This document shows, piece after piece, positions 27,104 through 36,590 of a stretch of DNA of 64,000 bases. The notes under the pieces are model-generated. The model did no database searches. It was not told the origin of the DNA and saw only the letters and a list, made by a program, of their open reading frames with translations. The stretch comes from Tsukamurella paurometabola DSM 20162 (lineage in GTDB: Bacteria > Actinomycetota > Actinomycetes > Mycobacteriales > Mycobacteriaceae): NCBI RefSeq assembly GCF_000092225.1, contig NC_014158.1:620001-684000 (forward strand). The letters are read 5' to 3'. How positions within the stretch are numbered: position 1 is the stretch's first letter; each line of letters starts with the position of its first letter. The translations under genes were made by a program, and so were the position numbers.

Positions 27104-28420
27104 GTGCCTATCGGGAAGTCTGCGGCCGCCGTCACGCCGCGCCGGATCGCGGTGCTGTCGGTGCACACCTCCCCGCTCGCGCAACCGGGAATGGGTGACG
27201 CGGGCGGAATGAACGTCTACATCTGGCAGACCTCCCTCGAACTTGCCGCGCGCGGCATCGAGGTGGAGATCTTCACCCGGGCCACCAGCTCGTCGGACGC
27301 TCCGATCGTGGAAGCGGCGCCGGGGATTCGCGTTCGCAACGTGGTCGCCGGGCCCTTCGAGGGGCTCGACAAGACCGATCTGCCGGCACAGCTGTGCGCC
27401 TTCGCGGCCGGGGTCCAGCGCGCCGAGGCCCGCGAGGAGCCCGGCTACTTCGACCTGATCCATTCGCACTACTGGCTCTCGGGCCAGGTCGGGTGGCTCG
27501 CCCGCGATCGCTGGGGCGTGCCGCTGGTGCACACCGCGCACACCCTCGCCGCGGTGAAGAACCGCGCTCTCGCGGAGGGGGACACCGCGGAACCGCAGGC
27601 ACGGATCATCGGCGAGCAGCAGGTCTCCGACGAGGCGGACCGGCTGATCGTCAACACCGAGGTCGAAGCCAGCCAGCTCGCCGACCTGCACGATGTACCG
27701 CTGGACCGCATCGACGTGGTCTACCCCGGCGCTGACCTCGCCACCTACACCCCCGGCGACGGCGCCGGCGCACGCCGCGAACTGGGGATCGCGCCCGACG
27801 AGCTGGTGCTCACCTTCGTCGGACGAATCCAGCCGCACAAGGCCCCCGACCTGCTGCTGCGCGCCGCGGCACCGCTCATCCACGCGCATCCCGATCGCCG
27901 CATCCGGATACTGGTGGTGGGCGGACCGTCGGGCACGGGTCTGGAGCGCCCGGATGCGCTGATCGCGCTCGCCCGGGAGCTGGGTATCGAACACGCCGTG
28001 ACGTTCGAGCCCCCGCGACCGCCCGCCGGACTCGCGGAGGTGTACCGCGCCTCCGACCTCGTTGTGGTGCCGAGCTATTCGGAGTCTTTCGGACTGGTCG
28101 CCGTGGAGGCGCAAGCCTGCGGTACGCCGGTGGTGGCCGCCAAGGTCGGCGGCCTGTCGGTAGCGGTAGCGGACGGTGTCTCGGGTCGGCTGATCGACGG
28201 GCACGATCCTCAGGAGTGGACGGCGGTGTTGGACGAGCTCACTGCGAACGCGGAGCTGCGCACGGAGCTGGCCGCCGGTGCGACCGAACACGCGCGGCGG
28301 TTCTCCTGGGCGCGCACGGCGGACGGTCTGTTGAACAGTTACGCGAAGGCGATCGAGGCGCGGCAGGAGGCGACGCAGACGGTGCGCCGTCGCCGGCGCC
28401 GGGCGGGAGTACGGGCGTGA
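27104..28420 (+). CDS. mshA: D-inositol-3-phosphate glycosyltransferase MshA
   Basis: First committed step of mycothiol synthesis: transfers GlcNAc from UDP-GlcNAc to inositol 3-phosphate. GT-B, family GT4 protein of 438 residues. Substrate-site segments [33 protein letters not shown], the phosphate-binding [14 protein letters not shown] and the [18 protein letters not shown] motif are all MshA-like. GTG 27104 follows TAAGCT by 7 nt (leaderless). The next gene overlaps its stop (GTGA), as Rv0487 follows mshA in M. tuberculosis. Confidence 0.95.
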
Positions 28421-28941
28421 GCGAATCGATGACACCCGAGCAACTGGAGACCGCACTCACCGAGCGCGAGCTGGACTTCACGCGGAAGGAGGAGACCGGC
28501 AAGGACGTGTCCCACTTCATCGTGGAACTTCCCGGTGAGAAGAAGCTCAAGACCACCACGATGATCACCCTCGGCGTGCACGGTGCCCGGGTGGAGGCCT
28601 TCGTGTGCCGGCATCCCGACGAGAATTTCGAGGGTGTGTACCGGTATCTGTTGCGGCGCAACCGACGCCTGTACGGCGTGGCGTACACGATCGATCGCAC
28701 CGGCGATATCTACCTCACCGGCCGGTTCGCCGAGTTCACCGAGGACGAGCTGGATCGCGTGCTGGGGCAGGTGCTCGAAGCCGCCGATGGTGACTTCAAC
28801 ACCCTGCTCGAATTGGGCTTCTCCACGGCGATTCGCCGCGAGTTCGAGTGGAGAATCGCTCGCGGCGAACCGCTGTGGAACCTCAAGCCGTTCGAGCACC
28901 TGCTTCCTGAATTTCCCGATCTTCCGGAGCAGCAGAAGTAG
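28417..28941 (+). CDS. YbjN-domain protein (Rv0487-like)
   Basis: Protein of 174 residues with the YbjN fold, related to type III secretion chaperone-like domains: [33 protein letters not shown], then [28 protein letters not shown]. Function is unproven; the fixed position next to mshA suggests a link to mycothiol or stress response. GTG overlaps the mshA stop (GTGA) with GGGAG upstream. The 3' end overlaps the convergent MFS gene by 59 nt. Confidence 0.82.
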
Positions 28942-30361
28942 TTTCGCCGCCCTTGGTGGCGCGCGGGATCGCCAGGGCCACCACGGCGGCCACCGCGGCC
29001 ACTACGCCGGCGATCACGAAGCCGGAGGTGAAGGCGTCCTCGGCGGGCAGCGTCACCTCGCGCGGGGTGCCGGCCAGCAGGGTGATGGTGGAACGGGTCA
29101 GGATCGTGGCCATGACGGCCGAGCTGATTGCGGTGCCCACCGAGCGCATCAGCGAGTTGAGGCCGTTGGCCGCCGCCGACTCGGTGTCCGGAACGTTCGC
29201 CATGATCAGTGCCGGCATCGCCGAATAGGCTACTCCCACACCGCCGAACACGATCATCGAGCCGATCGACATCTTCCATGTCGCATCGGTGAGGCCGAGC
29301 AGGGCGAAATAGCCGATCGCCGACATGGTGGCGCCGATCGCGAGGGTCAGCCGTGCGCCGATCCGCTTGGTGAGCAGTGCGGAAACCGGGGAGAGGGCCA
29401 TCATCACCAGACCGCCGGGCACCATCCACAGGCCCGCGTTGAGCATCGTCTGGCCCAGACCGTAACCGGTGGCCTCGGGAATCTGGAGTAGCTGCGGCAT
29501 GGTCAGCATCAGCGAGAACATCGCGAAGCCCACCATGATCGATGCCAGGTTGGTCAGCAGGATCGGGCGGCGGGCCGAGATCCGGAGGTCCACAAGGGAA
29601 TCCCGGGTACGAGTCTCCCAGAATCCCCAGGCGATCAGTACCAGAGCACCACCGATGGCACAGCCCAGTGTGGCGGCCGAGGTCCAGCCCCAGCTCTGGC
29701 CCTTGGTGATCGAGAGCAGCACGCTCACCAGGCCGACGGTGAGGCCGACGGTGCCGACCACGTCGAACGTGCCGGGGTGGCGGTTCGGTGATTCCGGTAC
29801 CACCACGAACACCAGGCCCAGAGTGACCACGCCGAGGGCGAGGGAGAACCAGAACAACGTGTGGTAGTCGAAATGCTCGGAGATATAGGCGCCGAACGGG
29901 ATTCCGATCGCACCGCCCACGCCGAGCATGGCCGACATGAGTGCCACGGCGCCCGGGATCTTGCGGGCGTGCAGCTCATCGCGCATGAGCGAGATGCCCA
30001 CGGGCACCAGGCCCATCGCGAACCCCTGGAAGGAGCGGCCGACCACGGTGAGCAGCAGCGTGTGCGAGAGCGCGCAGATCAGCGAGCCCGTGATCAGGCT
30101 GAGCAGGCTGGTGAGCAGCACCAGTCGCTTGCCGTACATATCGCCGAGCCGGCCGGCGATGGGCATCGCCACCGACGAGGCGAGCAGCGTGGCGGTGATC
30201 ACCCACGCGGCGTTATCGGTGGTGGTGTCCAGTAGGTGCGGCAGTTGGCCGACGATCGGCACCACCAGCGATTGCATGAGCGAGGCGAGGAGGCCGCCGA
30301 GGCAGAGGACGGCGATCAGGACGCCGTCCGCGGGACGGTTCCTGCGGAGGTTGTCTGTCAT
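28883..30361 (-). CDS. MFS drug exporter, DHA2 (EmrB/QacA) family
   Basis: Proton-driven efflux protein of 492 residues with about fourteen membrane segments. Typical motifs: AAWVITATLLASSVAMPIAG, the loop GRLGDMYGKR, and motif C-like GVGGAIGIPFGAYI. ATG 30361 is preferred over the ATG at 30382: TTGCTG (30398-30393) and TACCGT (30375-30370) form a 17-nt-spaced promoter ending 8 nt before it, a leaderless layout. A near-palindrome fills that spacer. Substrate unknown. Overlaps the YbjN gene tail-to-tail by 59 nt. Confidence 0.85.
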   Translation of the reverse strand: MTDNLRRNRPADGVLIAVLCLGGLLASLMQSLVVPIVGQLPHLLDTTTDNAAWVITATLLASSVAMPIAGRLGDMYGKRLVLLTSLLSLITGSLICALSHTLLLTVVGRSFQGFAMGLVPVGISLMRDELHARKIPGAVALMSAMLGVGGAIGIPFGAYISEHFDYHTLFWFSLALGVVTLGLVFVVVPESPNRHPGTFDVVGTVGLTVGLVSVLLSITKGQSWGWTSAATLGCAIGGALVLIAWGFWETRTRDSLVDLRISARRPILLTNLASIMVGFAMFSLMLTMPQLLQIPEATGYGLGQTMLNAGLWMVPGGLVMMALSPVSALLTKRIGARLTLAIGATMSAIGYFALLGLTDATWKMSIGSMIVFGGVGVAYSAMPALIMANVPDTESAAANGLNSLMRSVGTAISSAVMATILTRSTITLLAGTPREVTLPAEDAFTSGFVIAGVVAAVAAVVALAIPRATKGGETTSAAPEDREIQEAGARTA

Positions 30362-30369
30362 GGGATTCG

Positions 30370-30398
30370 ACGGTAGTTGCATAATACAACCTCAGCAA
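30370..30398 (-). promoter_or_regulatory. MFS promoter with GTTG(T/C)AT-type operator
   Basis: On the minus strand -35 TTGCTG (30398-30393) and -10 TACCGT (30375-30370) flank a 17-nt spacer. The spacer contains GTTGCATAATACAAC (30376-30390, plus-strand reading), a 15-bp near-palindrome, the style of MarR-family operators. No MarR gene is adjacent. The divergent gene at 30448 may be co-controlled. Confidence 0.5.
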
Positions 30399-30447
30399 CC
30401 GAGTGCGTCGAGCGTCACGTTCGCAAACCTGCACTACGGTCACAGTC

Positions 30448-30984
30448 ATGGGAATCCCAAATCCGGCCGCCACGCGGCCCAGACCTGGGAAGGCAGGGAT
30501 CTGGGTGGGCATCGGAATGTTGGTCGCCGCGTTCGCCGTGCCGGTGATCATCACGGTGCTGATCGTGCTTCCGCAGTTCCGTCTCGACATGCAGACCGTG
30601 CCCGCTGATGGTGCGCCGCACACCGTCGTCGTCCCCGCGGACCGGACCTACGCCGTCTTCGCGGAGACCAGGACCACCGTCGGCGCACCGTCGTGCACCC
30701 TGGCCCGACCCGACGGTGCGCCGGTCGAACAGCGGACCACCGGCGGGAATCTGACCGTTTCCAACCGCATGGTTCTGAGCACCTTCGATACCGGAGCCGG
30801 GCCGGTGGTGGCGACCTGTTCGGCCGGGATGCCAGAGGCCGGCGGCGACGAGGTGGCCATCGGTAGGTATCCGAGCATGGGATTGCTCCTGGGTGGGATC
30901 TTCGGTGCGCTCGGGTTCGCGCTGGTGGTGGGCGGGATCGGTCTCACGGTGCTGATCGTGACCGTGGTCCGACGATCGAAATAG
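30448..30984 (+). CDS. Membrane protein of unknown function, two transmembrane segments
   Basis: Protein of 178 residues that I do not recognise. After a proline-rich, basic start it has one membrane segment (about residues 17-40, GIWVGIGMLVAAFAVPVIIT), a roughly 95-residue extracytoplasmic part with two cysteines (APSCTLARP, VATCSAGMP) likely forming a disulfide, and a second membrane segment near the C-terminus (GLLLGGIFGALGFALVVGG). ATG follows TACGGT (30435-30440) by 7 nt. Divergent from the MFS exporter. Confidence 0.7.
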   Translation: MGIPNPAATRPRPGKAGIWVGIGMLVAAFAVPVIITVLIVLPQFRLDMQTVPADGAPHTVVVPADRTYAVFAETRTTVGAPSCTLARPDGAPVEQRTTGGNLTVSNRMVLSTFDTGAGPVVATCSAGMPEAGGDEVAIGRYPSMGLLLGGIFGALGFALVVGGIGLTVLIVTVVRRSK

Positions 30985-31043
30985 GTTATAACCAGTTCGT
31001 TTGATCTGCGGGTATTCGACCCGCGAGGCGTTATCATGGCCGC

Positions 31044-31823
31044 ATGGAAATCGTGATCCGTCCGACTCCCGCCGACGTCGCCCTCACCGCCGCCGACATC
31101 GTGGCCGACCACGTCACGCGCGGTCCCGCGGTGCTCGGCCTGGCCACCGGATCCACCCCGCTCGCCACCTACTCCGAGCTCATCCGCCGGCACACGGAGC
31201 ACGGCCTGAGCTTCGCGGACTGCGTCTCGTTCAACCTCGACGAATACGTGGGGCTGCCCAAGGATCATCCGGAGAGCTACCGCGAGGTGATCCGCCGCGA
31301 GTTCACCTCGCACATCGACATCCCCGACGCGAAGGTCGAGGGGCCCGACGGCACCGCGTCCGATCTCGCTGCCGAGGGGGCGCGCTACGAGGCCGCGATC
31401 GACGCGGCAGGAGGCGTCGACGTACAGCTGTTGGGCATCGGCACCGACGGCCATATCGGCTTCAACGAGCCCGGCTCGTCGCTCGCCTCGCTCACCCGGA
31501 TCAAGACCCTCACCACGCAGACCCGGGAAGACAACGCGCGCTTCTTCTCGTCGATCGACGAGGTGCCGATCCACGTGCTCACCCAGGGGCTCGGCACCAT
31601 CTCCCGCGCCAAGCACCTGCTGCTGCTGGCCACCGGCGCGGGCAAGGCCGAGGCGATCGAGGCCGCGGTGGAAGGGCCCGTCGCCGCCTTCTGTCCTGCC
31701 TCGGTGCTCCAGCTGCACCCGCACGTCACCGTCGTGATCGACGATGCCGCCGCATCGCGGTTGCGCCTGCGCGACTACTACCGGCACGTGCTCGACAACA
31801 AGCCGGCGGATCAGCCGTTCTGA
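31044..31823 (+). CDS. nagB: Glucosamine-6-phosphate deaminase
   Basis: Converts glucosamine 6-phosphate to fructose 6-phosphate and ammonia. The 259-residue protein has the substrate loop [13 protein letters not shown], the catalytic NLDEYVGL (Asp66) and [14 protein letters not shown] (His137). No nagA or PTS genes are adjacent, so it probably serves amino-sugar use from elsewhere. ATG follows TATCAT (31032-31037) by 6 nt. Upstream are a 10-bp palindrome GGTTATAACC (30984-30993) and a small GCGGGT/ACCCGC hairpin (31008-31024). Overlaps the convergent TetR gene by 13 nt. Confidence 0.94.
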   Translation: MEIVIRPTPADVALTAADIVADHVTRGPAVLGLATGSTPLATYSELIRRHTEHGLSFADCVSFNLDEYVGLPKDHPESYREVIRREFTSHIDIPDAKVEGPDGTASDLAAEGARYEAAIDAAGGVDVQLLGIGTDGHIGFNEPGSSLASLTRIKTLTTQTREDNARFFSSIDEVPIHVLTQGLGTISRAKHLLLLATGAGKAEAIEAAVEGPVAAFCPASVLQLHPHVTVVIDDAAASRLRLRDYYRHVLDNKPADQPF

Positions 31824-32491
31824 TCGGGGCCGAACAGGCCGTGCAGGAGGGCTCGTAGGCTCGCCTCGAAATCATCTCGGCCGGAAGGCGGTATCCGCGC
31901 CTGCACCGCGGCGCGCATGTCCGGCGCCGAGTTCGGTGGCAGGGAGTCCAGCAGATTGATCATCCACTCGGTGGCGGCCTCGTTCGATTCGGCCTTGGCT
32001 CGCAGATGGGTCAGCACCGTGCCCAGGGTGAGACTCCAGCAGGCGCGGTAGGCACGCAGTGCCGCCTCCCGGTCTCCGGTGATCCGATATGCCGCGCCGA
32101 TCGCCGCATCGCTGATGTGCAGCGCCCCGCGTCCTGAGCGTTGCGGGCCGATCAGGGCCTCCGGTACCCACGGGTGTTCGACGAGCGAGTCGTACACGGT
32201 GGTCATGGCGGCGACGATCCGCTCGCGTGGATCATCGGGAAAGTCCATGGACGCGAACGGTTCTGCGATCGCATCGAGTGCGAGAGCCAGCAGCGTCTCC
32301 TTGTCGTCGACGTGTCGGTACAGAGCCATCGGACTCACTCCGATCTCGGTCGCGAGCAGTTTCATGGTGACCCCGTGGACGCCGTGCTCGTCGAGCAGGC
32401 GCATCGCGTGCTCGACGATCTCCTCGCGGGAGGTGCTCGGCGGCCGGCCTCGTCGCGGTGTGGTCTGGCGCATGCCCTCATTGTTGTTCAT
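31811..32491 (-). CDS. TetR-family transcriptional regulator
   Basis: Regulator of 226 residues. The helix-turn-helix is [33 protein letters not shown], and the C-terminal domain resembles TetR_C proteins of drug-response repressors ([15 protein letters not shown]). It is divergent from an MFS exporter gene, the usual repressor/pump pair. The start is uncertain: AAGGGAG directly touches the ATG at 32491, and the ATG at 32473 is also possible. Confidence 0.87.
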   Translation of the reverse strand: MNNNEGMRQTTPRRGRPPSTSREEIVEHAMRLLDEHGVHGVTMKLLATEIGVSPMALYRHVDDKETLLALALDAIAEPFASMDFPDDPRERIVAAMTTVYDSLVEHPWVPEALIGPQRSGRGALHISDAAIGAAYRITGDREAALRAYRACWSLTLGTVLTHLRAKAESNEAATEWMINLLDSLPPNSAPDMRAAVQARIPPSGRDDFEASLRALLHGLFGPDQNG

Positions 32492-32496
32492 CTCCC

Positions 32497-32527
32497 TTGC
32501 CTTCGTATAAAGCTAAGGCTAGCCTCA
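32497..32527 (+). promoter_or_regulatory. MFS promoter with palindrome AGGCTAGCCT
   Basis: -35 TTGCCT (32497-32502) and -10 TAGCCT (32520-32525) are 17 nt apart and place the start codon 8 nt after the -10. TAAGGCTAGCCTCA (32514-32527) covers the -10. The 19-base window 32509-32527 matches the iron-box consensus TTAGGTTAGGCTAACCTAA at 13 positions, so it could be an IdeR/DtxR site or the operator of the adjacent TetR. Confidence 0.5.
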
Positions 32528-32533
32528 TTAATT

Positions 32534-33958
32534 ATGATACTAGATACACAAATAAAGAGCCTGGGTGCGGCCATGTTCCTCGGTGGACTCGCGCAGTTCC
32601 TTGTGGCGTTCGACGCCTCGGTCACGAACGTCGCGCTGCGTGCCATCCGCGACGACGTGCACTTCAGCCCGCAAGGTCTGTCCTGGGTGGTCAACGCCTA
32701 CGCGATAGCCTTCGGCGGCCTGCTACTGGTGGGCGGGCGGCTGTCTGATCGATTCGGTCCTCGCGCGGTGCTGCGGTTCGGGTTCACCCTCTTCACCGTG
32801 GCCTCGCTCGGCGCCTACGCCTGCACCGAGCCGTGGCAGGTGATCGTCGTGCGCGTGCTGCAGGGCATCGGGGCCGCGGCGATCGCCCCCGCTGCACTCA
32901 CCGCTGTCGCAGTCACGTTCACGGAACCGAGAATGCGCGCCAAGGCTTTCGGTGCCGTGGCGATCGGTGCTTCGGCCGGTGGGGCAGTGGGTGTCGTGCT
33001 GTCGGGCATCGTCACCGATGCGCTCGGGTGGCGCACCGTGATCGCGTGTGGGGCGATCGTCTCGCTCGCCGGACTCGCGCTGACCTATGCCGCCCCCGCG
33101 CCCACGCCCGAGGCGGACCGGCGGACCGACTGGCTCGGTGGCGTCCTCGCAACAGGTGGTCTCTCGGTGCTCACCTACGGCATCGTGGCTGCCACAGACA
33201 ACGGCTGGACCGGAGGTCGAACCCTCGGCTGGTTCGCGCTGGCCGCGCTGCTGCTCGTCGTCTTGGTGCTGGTGGAGAGCCGGGTTCCGGTGCCGCTGGT
33301 GGACTTCCGCGTGCTGGCGAACCGCTCGGTGCTGGTGCCCTGCCTGGTATTGGCCTTCGTGGTGGCGGGTCAGTTCGGCGCCTTCTACTTCGTCTCGTTG
33401 TACATGCAGATGGGGCTCGGCTACTCGGCGACCAAGACCGGAATGATGTTCCTGCCCTTCTGCTTCGGCATCATCGCGGCGATCGCCGTGGCCACCCGGC
33501 TGATGCCGAAGATCGGGGCGCGCGCTGTCGTGCTGATCGGTGCCGCGATCGCCAGCGTCGGATTCCTGCTCTTCGCGCCGCTGCCCGCTGACGGCGGATT
33601 CGTTCGCGCCGTGCTGATCCCGTCGCTGGTCACCTCATTCGGCATCGGTATGACCTTCCTGCCGCTGCCCAATGTCGCGACCGCCGCTGTTGCACCGTCG
33701 TCGGCCGGGATGGTGTCCGGGGTGGTGAACACGGCGCGGCAGCTCGGCGGGGCGCTCGGCCTCGCGGTCCTGGTGACCGTGGCGGCGAGCGTGGGTGGCG
33801 GGGCCGATCCCGCGGCGGTACTGCCCGGGTATCGCGTCGCACTGCTCGTCAGCGCCGGACTCGTCGGTATCGCGGTAGTGATCGCGCTGGCGCTGCCGGG
33901 GCGCGCCGTGGTCGCCGCTGCCCCCCACTCGACCGAGACGGAGACCGCCAGTAGTTAG
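32534..33958 (+). CDS. MFS transporter, DHA2-type
   Basis: Exporter-like membrane protein of 474 residues with about fourteen membrane segments. Motif-like segments: QFLVAFDASVTNVALRAI (motif D1), GGRLSDRFGPRAVL (motif A) and GASAGGAVGVVLSGIVTD (motif C of drug:H+ antiporters). ATG 32534 has no Shine-Dalgarno sequence but a leaderless promoter. Divergent from a TetR gene that probably represses it. A second, unrelated MFS gene follows with its -10 hexamer overlapping this stop codon. Confidence 0.85.
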   Translation: MILDTQIKSLGAAMFLGGLAQFLVAFDASVTNVALRAIRDDVHFSPQGLSWVVNAYAIAFGGLLLVGGRLSDRFGPRAVLRFGFTLFTVASLGAYACTEPWQVIVVRVLQGIGAAAIAPAALTAVAVTFTEPRMRAKAFGAVAIGASAGGAVGVVLSGIVTDALGWRTVIACGAIVSLAGLALTYAAPAPTPEADRRTDWLGGVLATGGLSVLTYGIVAATDNGWTGGRTLGWFALAALLLVVLVLVESRVPVPLVDFRVLANRSVLVPCLVLAFVVAGQFGAFYFVSLYMQMGLGYSATKTGMMFLPFCFGIIAAIAVATRLMPKIGARAVVLIGAAIASVGFLLFAPLPADGGFVRAVLIPSLVTSFGIGMTFLPLPNVATAAVAPSSAGMVSGVVNTARQLGGALGLAVLVTVAASVGGGADPAAVLPGYRVALLVSAGLVGIAVVIALALPGRAVVAAAPHSTETETASS

Positions 33959-33967
33959 GATGACGTA

Positions 33968-35092
33968 GTGAATGCGCGGCGCCTGGGTTTCGGAGCATTG
34001 GCCGGACTCGCGGCCGCCATGGGATTGGGTCGGTTCGTCTATACCCCGATCCTCCCGCTCATGCAGGAACAGACCGGCGTCTCGTCCAGCTCGACCGCCG
34101 TGGTCGCCACCGTCAACTATCTCGGCTACTTCCTCGGTGCCCTCGCACCCGCGATCTGGCCGAAGCTCGCCCGCAGCGCGCTGTTGTTCCGGTTCAGCCT
34201 TGTTGCACTGGTGGCCAGCGAGATCGCTATGGTCGTCGCGGTCGACGTGCCGTGGTGGTCGGTGGTCCGATTGCTCGCGGGCCTGGCCAGTGCGATCGTG
34301 TTCGTCTATTGCGCTGGAGCGGTGGCCGGAACCGCCGCGGCGGGAACCGCATTCGCCGGTGTCGGGGTGGGGATCGCGGTATCGGGCGTGATCGTCGTGG
34401 CCCTGGGGGAGGTGGTGGCATGGCGCTCGCTGTGGCTGATCTCCGCCGTCGCGACCGCCGCCTTCGGGATCGCCGCGTGGCGGGTTCCGCCCGGCAGTGC
34501 GCGCGCCACTGCGTCGCCCGACGGTGCCCGGCCGGGTGTGGCGGGATGGTCGCTCGGCGTCAGTTACTTCTTGGAGGGGTTGGGCTACATCGTGCTCGGC
34601 ACCTTCCTCGTGGCTGCCGTCGCAGCGGGCGGGCAGCCGTGGGAGGGCCCCGCCGCCTGGGTGGTCGTCGGCCTCGCCGCTGCCGCGTCGCCCATGCTCT
34701 GGACGCGGTTGCGCCGCTATCGGTCTGCCGAGTATCTGCTGGTAGTGGCGCTGCTTCTCCAGGTGGTCTCCGCGGTGCTGCCCGCCCTCGTCGGCGGCCC
34801 CGTGGCCGCGGGGATCGCGGCCGTGTTGTTCGGCGGCACCTTCATCGGTGCGGTGATGCTCACGATGGAGGCCGGTGCGGACATCGGCGTCCCGCGCTCG
34901 GCTGCGGTGCTCACCGCCGCCTACGGCATCGGGCAGATCGTGGGCCCGCTCGTGGTCGCGCCGATGCTAGGCGACGGCTACCGGGCCGCGTTCCTCACCG
35001 CGGGCGGGGTGCTCGTCGTGGCGGCGGCACTCGCGGCGGTGGCGGGCCGGGCGCGGCGGCCGGAAGCCACCGCAACCTCGGCCCAGCCGTGA
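33968..35092 (+). CDS. YbfB/YjiJ-family MFS transporter
   Basis: Membrane protein of 374 residues with about twelve segments. The N-terminal GLGRFVYTPILPLMQEQTG and TVNYLGYFLGALAP are characteristic of the YbfB group of MFS proteins, whose substrates are mostly unknown. The GTG at 33968 is 6 nt after TAGGAT (33956-33961), whose first three bases are the stop codon of the preceding gene; thus it can be transcribed on its own. Confidence 0.82.
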   Translation: MNARRLGFGALAGLAAAMGLGRFVYTPILPLMQEQTGVSSSSTAVVATVNYLGYFLGALAPAIWPKLARSALLFRFSLVALVASEIAMVVAVDVPWWSVVRLLAGLASAIVFVYCAGAVAGTAAAGTAFAGVGVGIAVSGVIVVALGEVVAWRSLWLISAVATAAFGIAAWRVPPGSARATASPDGARPGVAGWSLGVSYFLEGLGYIVLGTFLVAAVAAGGQPWEGPAAWVVVGLAAAASPMLWTRLRRYRSAEYLLVVALLLQVVSAVLPALVGGPVAAGIAAVLFGGTFIGAVMLTMEAGADIGVPRSAAVLTAAYGIGQIVGPLVVAPMLGDGYRAAFLTAGGVLVVAAALAAVAGRARRPEATATSAQP

Positions 35093-35112
35093 GCGGAGAC
35101 GCTGCGCGGGAG

Positions 35113-36099
35113 TCAGCTCCGTTGCCGTAGCGTGCGCTCCGGGAGGCGGCTGCCCGCCGCGGATAGCGCCGTCAGCGCGGAGAGCTGATCCGCAGACAGC
35201 GCCACGTTTACGGCGCCGAGGTTATCGGCCAGGTTCTTGCGTTTGGTGGTGCCGGGAATCGGCACCACATCGTCGCCCTGGGCCAGTACCCACGCGAGCG
35301 CGATCTGGGCGGCGGTCACCGTCCGGCTGTCGGTCGAAAGCTCAGCGGCGATCTCGTCGATCCGGTCGACCAGCCCCAGGTTCGCCTTCAGGTTCTCGCC
35401 CTGCCAACGCGGGATCGTGGTGCGGAAATCATTGCTCCGCAGAGCCGCGACCGTGGCCGCGCGACCGCCGGTGAGCATGCCGCGGCCCAATGGGCTGTAG
35501 GGGACCAGCGAGGCGCCCACCTCGCGGGCGGCCTGTAATGGGCCCTCTTCTACGTCGCGGGTGAAGATCGAGTACTCGGATTGCAGCGCCGAGATCGGGT
35601 GCACGGCAGCCGCTTTCCGGATGTCTTCTGCGGATGCCTCCGATAGGCCCAGGGCGCGCACCTTGCCGGCCTTCACCTGCTCGGCCATCGCACCCACGGT
35701 CTCCTCCACCGGGACCTGCGGATCGACGCGATGCAGGTAGTACAGGTCGATCACATCGACCCCCAGGCGGCGCAGTGAACCGTCGACACAGCCCGCGACC
35801 CGCTCCGGTCGGCCGTCCAGGCCGATGGGCCGTGCATTCTCGTCCATGACGAAGCCGAACTTGGTGGCGAGCACGATTTCGTCGCGGTGCGCCTGCACGA
35901 ACGGGGCGAGGAACTCCTCATTCGTGTACGGGCCGTACATGTCGGCGGTGTCGAAGAAGGTGACGCCGGCGTCGACCGCGGCATGGAGAGTGGCCAGTGA
36001 TTCGGTGGTATCCGGAGTGCCGTAGGCGTGGCTCATGCCCATGCAGCCGAGGCCGAGCGCGGAAACCGTGAGATCGCCGATGGTGCGAGTGGGGAGCAT
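35113..36099 (-). CDS. Aldo/keto reductase
   Basis: NADPH-dependent oxidoreductase of the AKR superfamily, 328 residues. The catalytic tetrad is visible: Asp50 in FFDTADMYG with Tyr55, Lys80 in LATKFGF and His123 in LYYLHRVD. Cofactor-site segments near the C-terminus include IPGTTKRKNLADN. The family name YajO/IolS-like would fit; substrate unknown. AGGAGGA lies 6 nt before the ATG. The gene begins 1 nt after the MerR-family gene and is probably its target in an operon. Confidence 0.9.
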   Translation of the reverse strand: MLPTRTIGDLTVSALGLGCMGMSHAYGTPDTTESLATLHAAVDAGVTFFDTADMYGPYTNEEFLAPFVQAHRDEIVLATKFGFVMDENARPIGLDGRPERVAGCVDGSLRRLGVDVIDLYYLHRVDPQVPVEETVGAMAEQVKAGKVRALGLSEASAEDIRKAAAVHPISALQSEYSIFTRDVEEGPLQAAREVGASLVPYSPLGRGMLTGGRAATVAALRSNDFRTTIPRWQGENLKANLGLVDRIDEIAAELSTDSRTVTAAQIALAWVLAQGDDVVPIPGTTKRKNLADNLGAVNVALSADQLSALTALSAAGSRLPERTLRQRS

Positions 36100-36100
36100 G

Positions 36101-36583
36101 TCATTCCTCCTGGGAGTCGGGTGTCGTGGCGCAGTCGCCGAGGGCGCCGCCGTAGGTCGCGATCTTGTAGTCGATCACCGCGAGCGAGTACTTGAGGTCC
36201 TCGATCTGCGCCGCAGTGCGGGCGCGGTGGGCGTTGAGCAGGGCGAGTCGAGCGGGCACCGTCTCGTCGCCCGCCTCCACGAGGCGGATGTACTCGGTGA
36301 TATCGGCGATCGGCATGCCGGACAGGCGAAGCCGCGTGATGAAGATGACCCGCCCGATGGCCCGCGGACCGTACCGGCGGTGCCCGGCACCGTCGCGATC
36401 GACGGTGACCAGACCGATCCGCTCGTAATAGCGCAGCGTATGCCCGGTGACGCCGGTCAGTTCGGCCATCTCGGCAACGGTGAGCGGACCGTCGTTCACC
36501 GGTCCCGCGAGCAGCGCACCCAGATCGGGCAGCGGCTCGCGGGAGCCGAGCAGGGCCGTGAGTTCCTCGGTATTCGCAACCAC
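36101..36583 (-). CDS. MerR-family transcriptional regulator
   Basis: Regulator of 160 residues. After about 30 variable residues the winged helix DGPLTVAEMAELTGVTGHTLRYYERIGLV is followed by the MerR RRYGPRAIGRVIFITRLRLSGMPIADI wing and a coiled-coil dimerisation helix. No Cys pair for metal binding is apparent, so it probably senses an organic compound or stress signal. The GTG follows TAGCGT (36596-36591) by 7 nt. It sits in a promoter with a 19-nt spacer and dyad, a MerR hallmark, and precedes the aldo/keto reductase by 1 nt. Confidence 0.9.
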   Translation of the reverse strand: MVANTEELTALLGSREPLPDLGALLAGPVNDGPLTVAEMAELTGVTGHTLRYYERIGLVTVDRDGAGHRRYGPRAIGRVIFITRLRLSGMPIADITEYIRLVEAGDETVPARLALLNAHRARTAAQIEDLKYSLAVIDYKIATYGGALGDCATTPDSQEE

Positions 36584-36590
36584 GGAAGCA

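Noticed and set aside
30984-30993. GGTTATAACC palindrome before nagB as a GntR/NagR operator
   Set aside because: Only 10 bp, overlapping the previous stop codon and far from known dre-type consensus; mentioned in the nagB entry but not called as a site.
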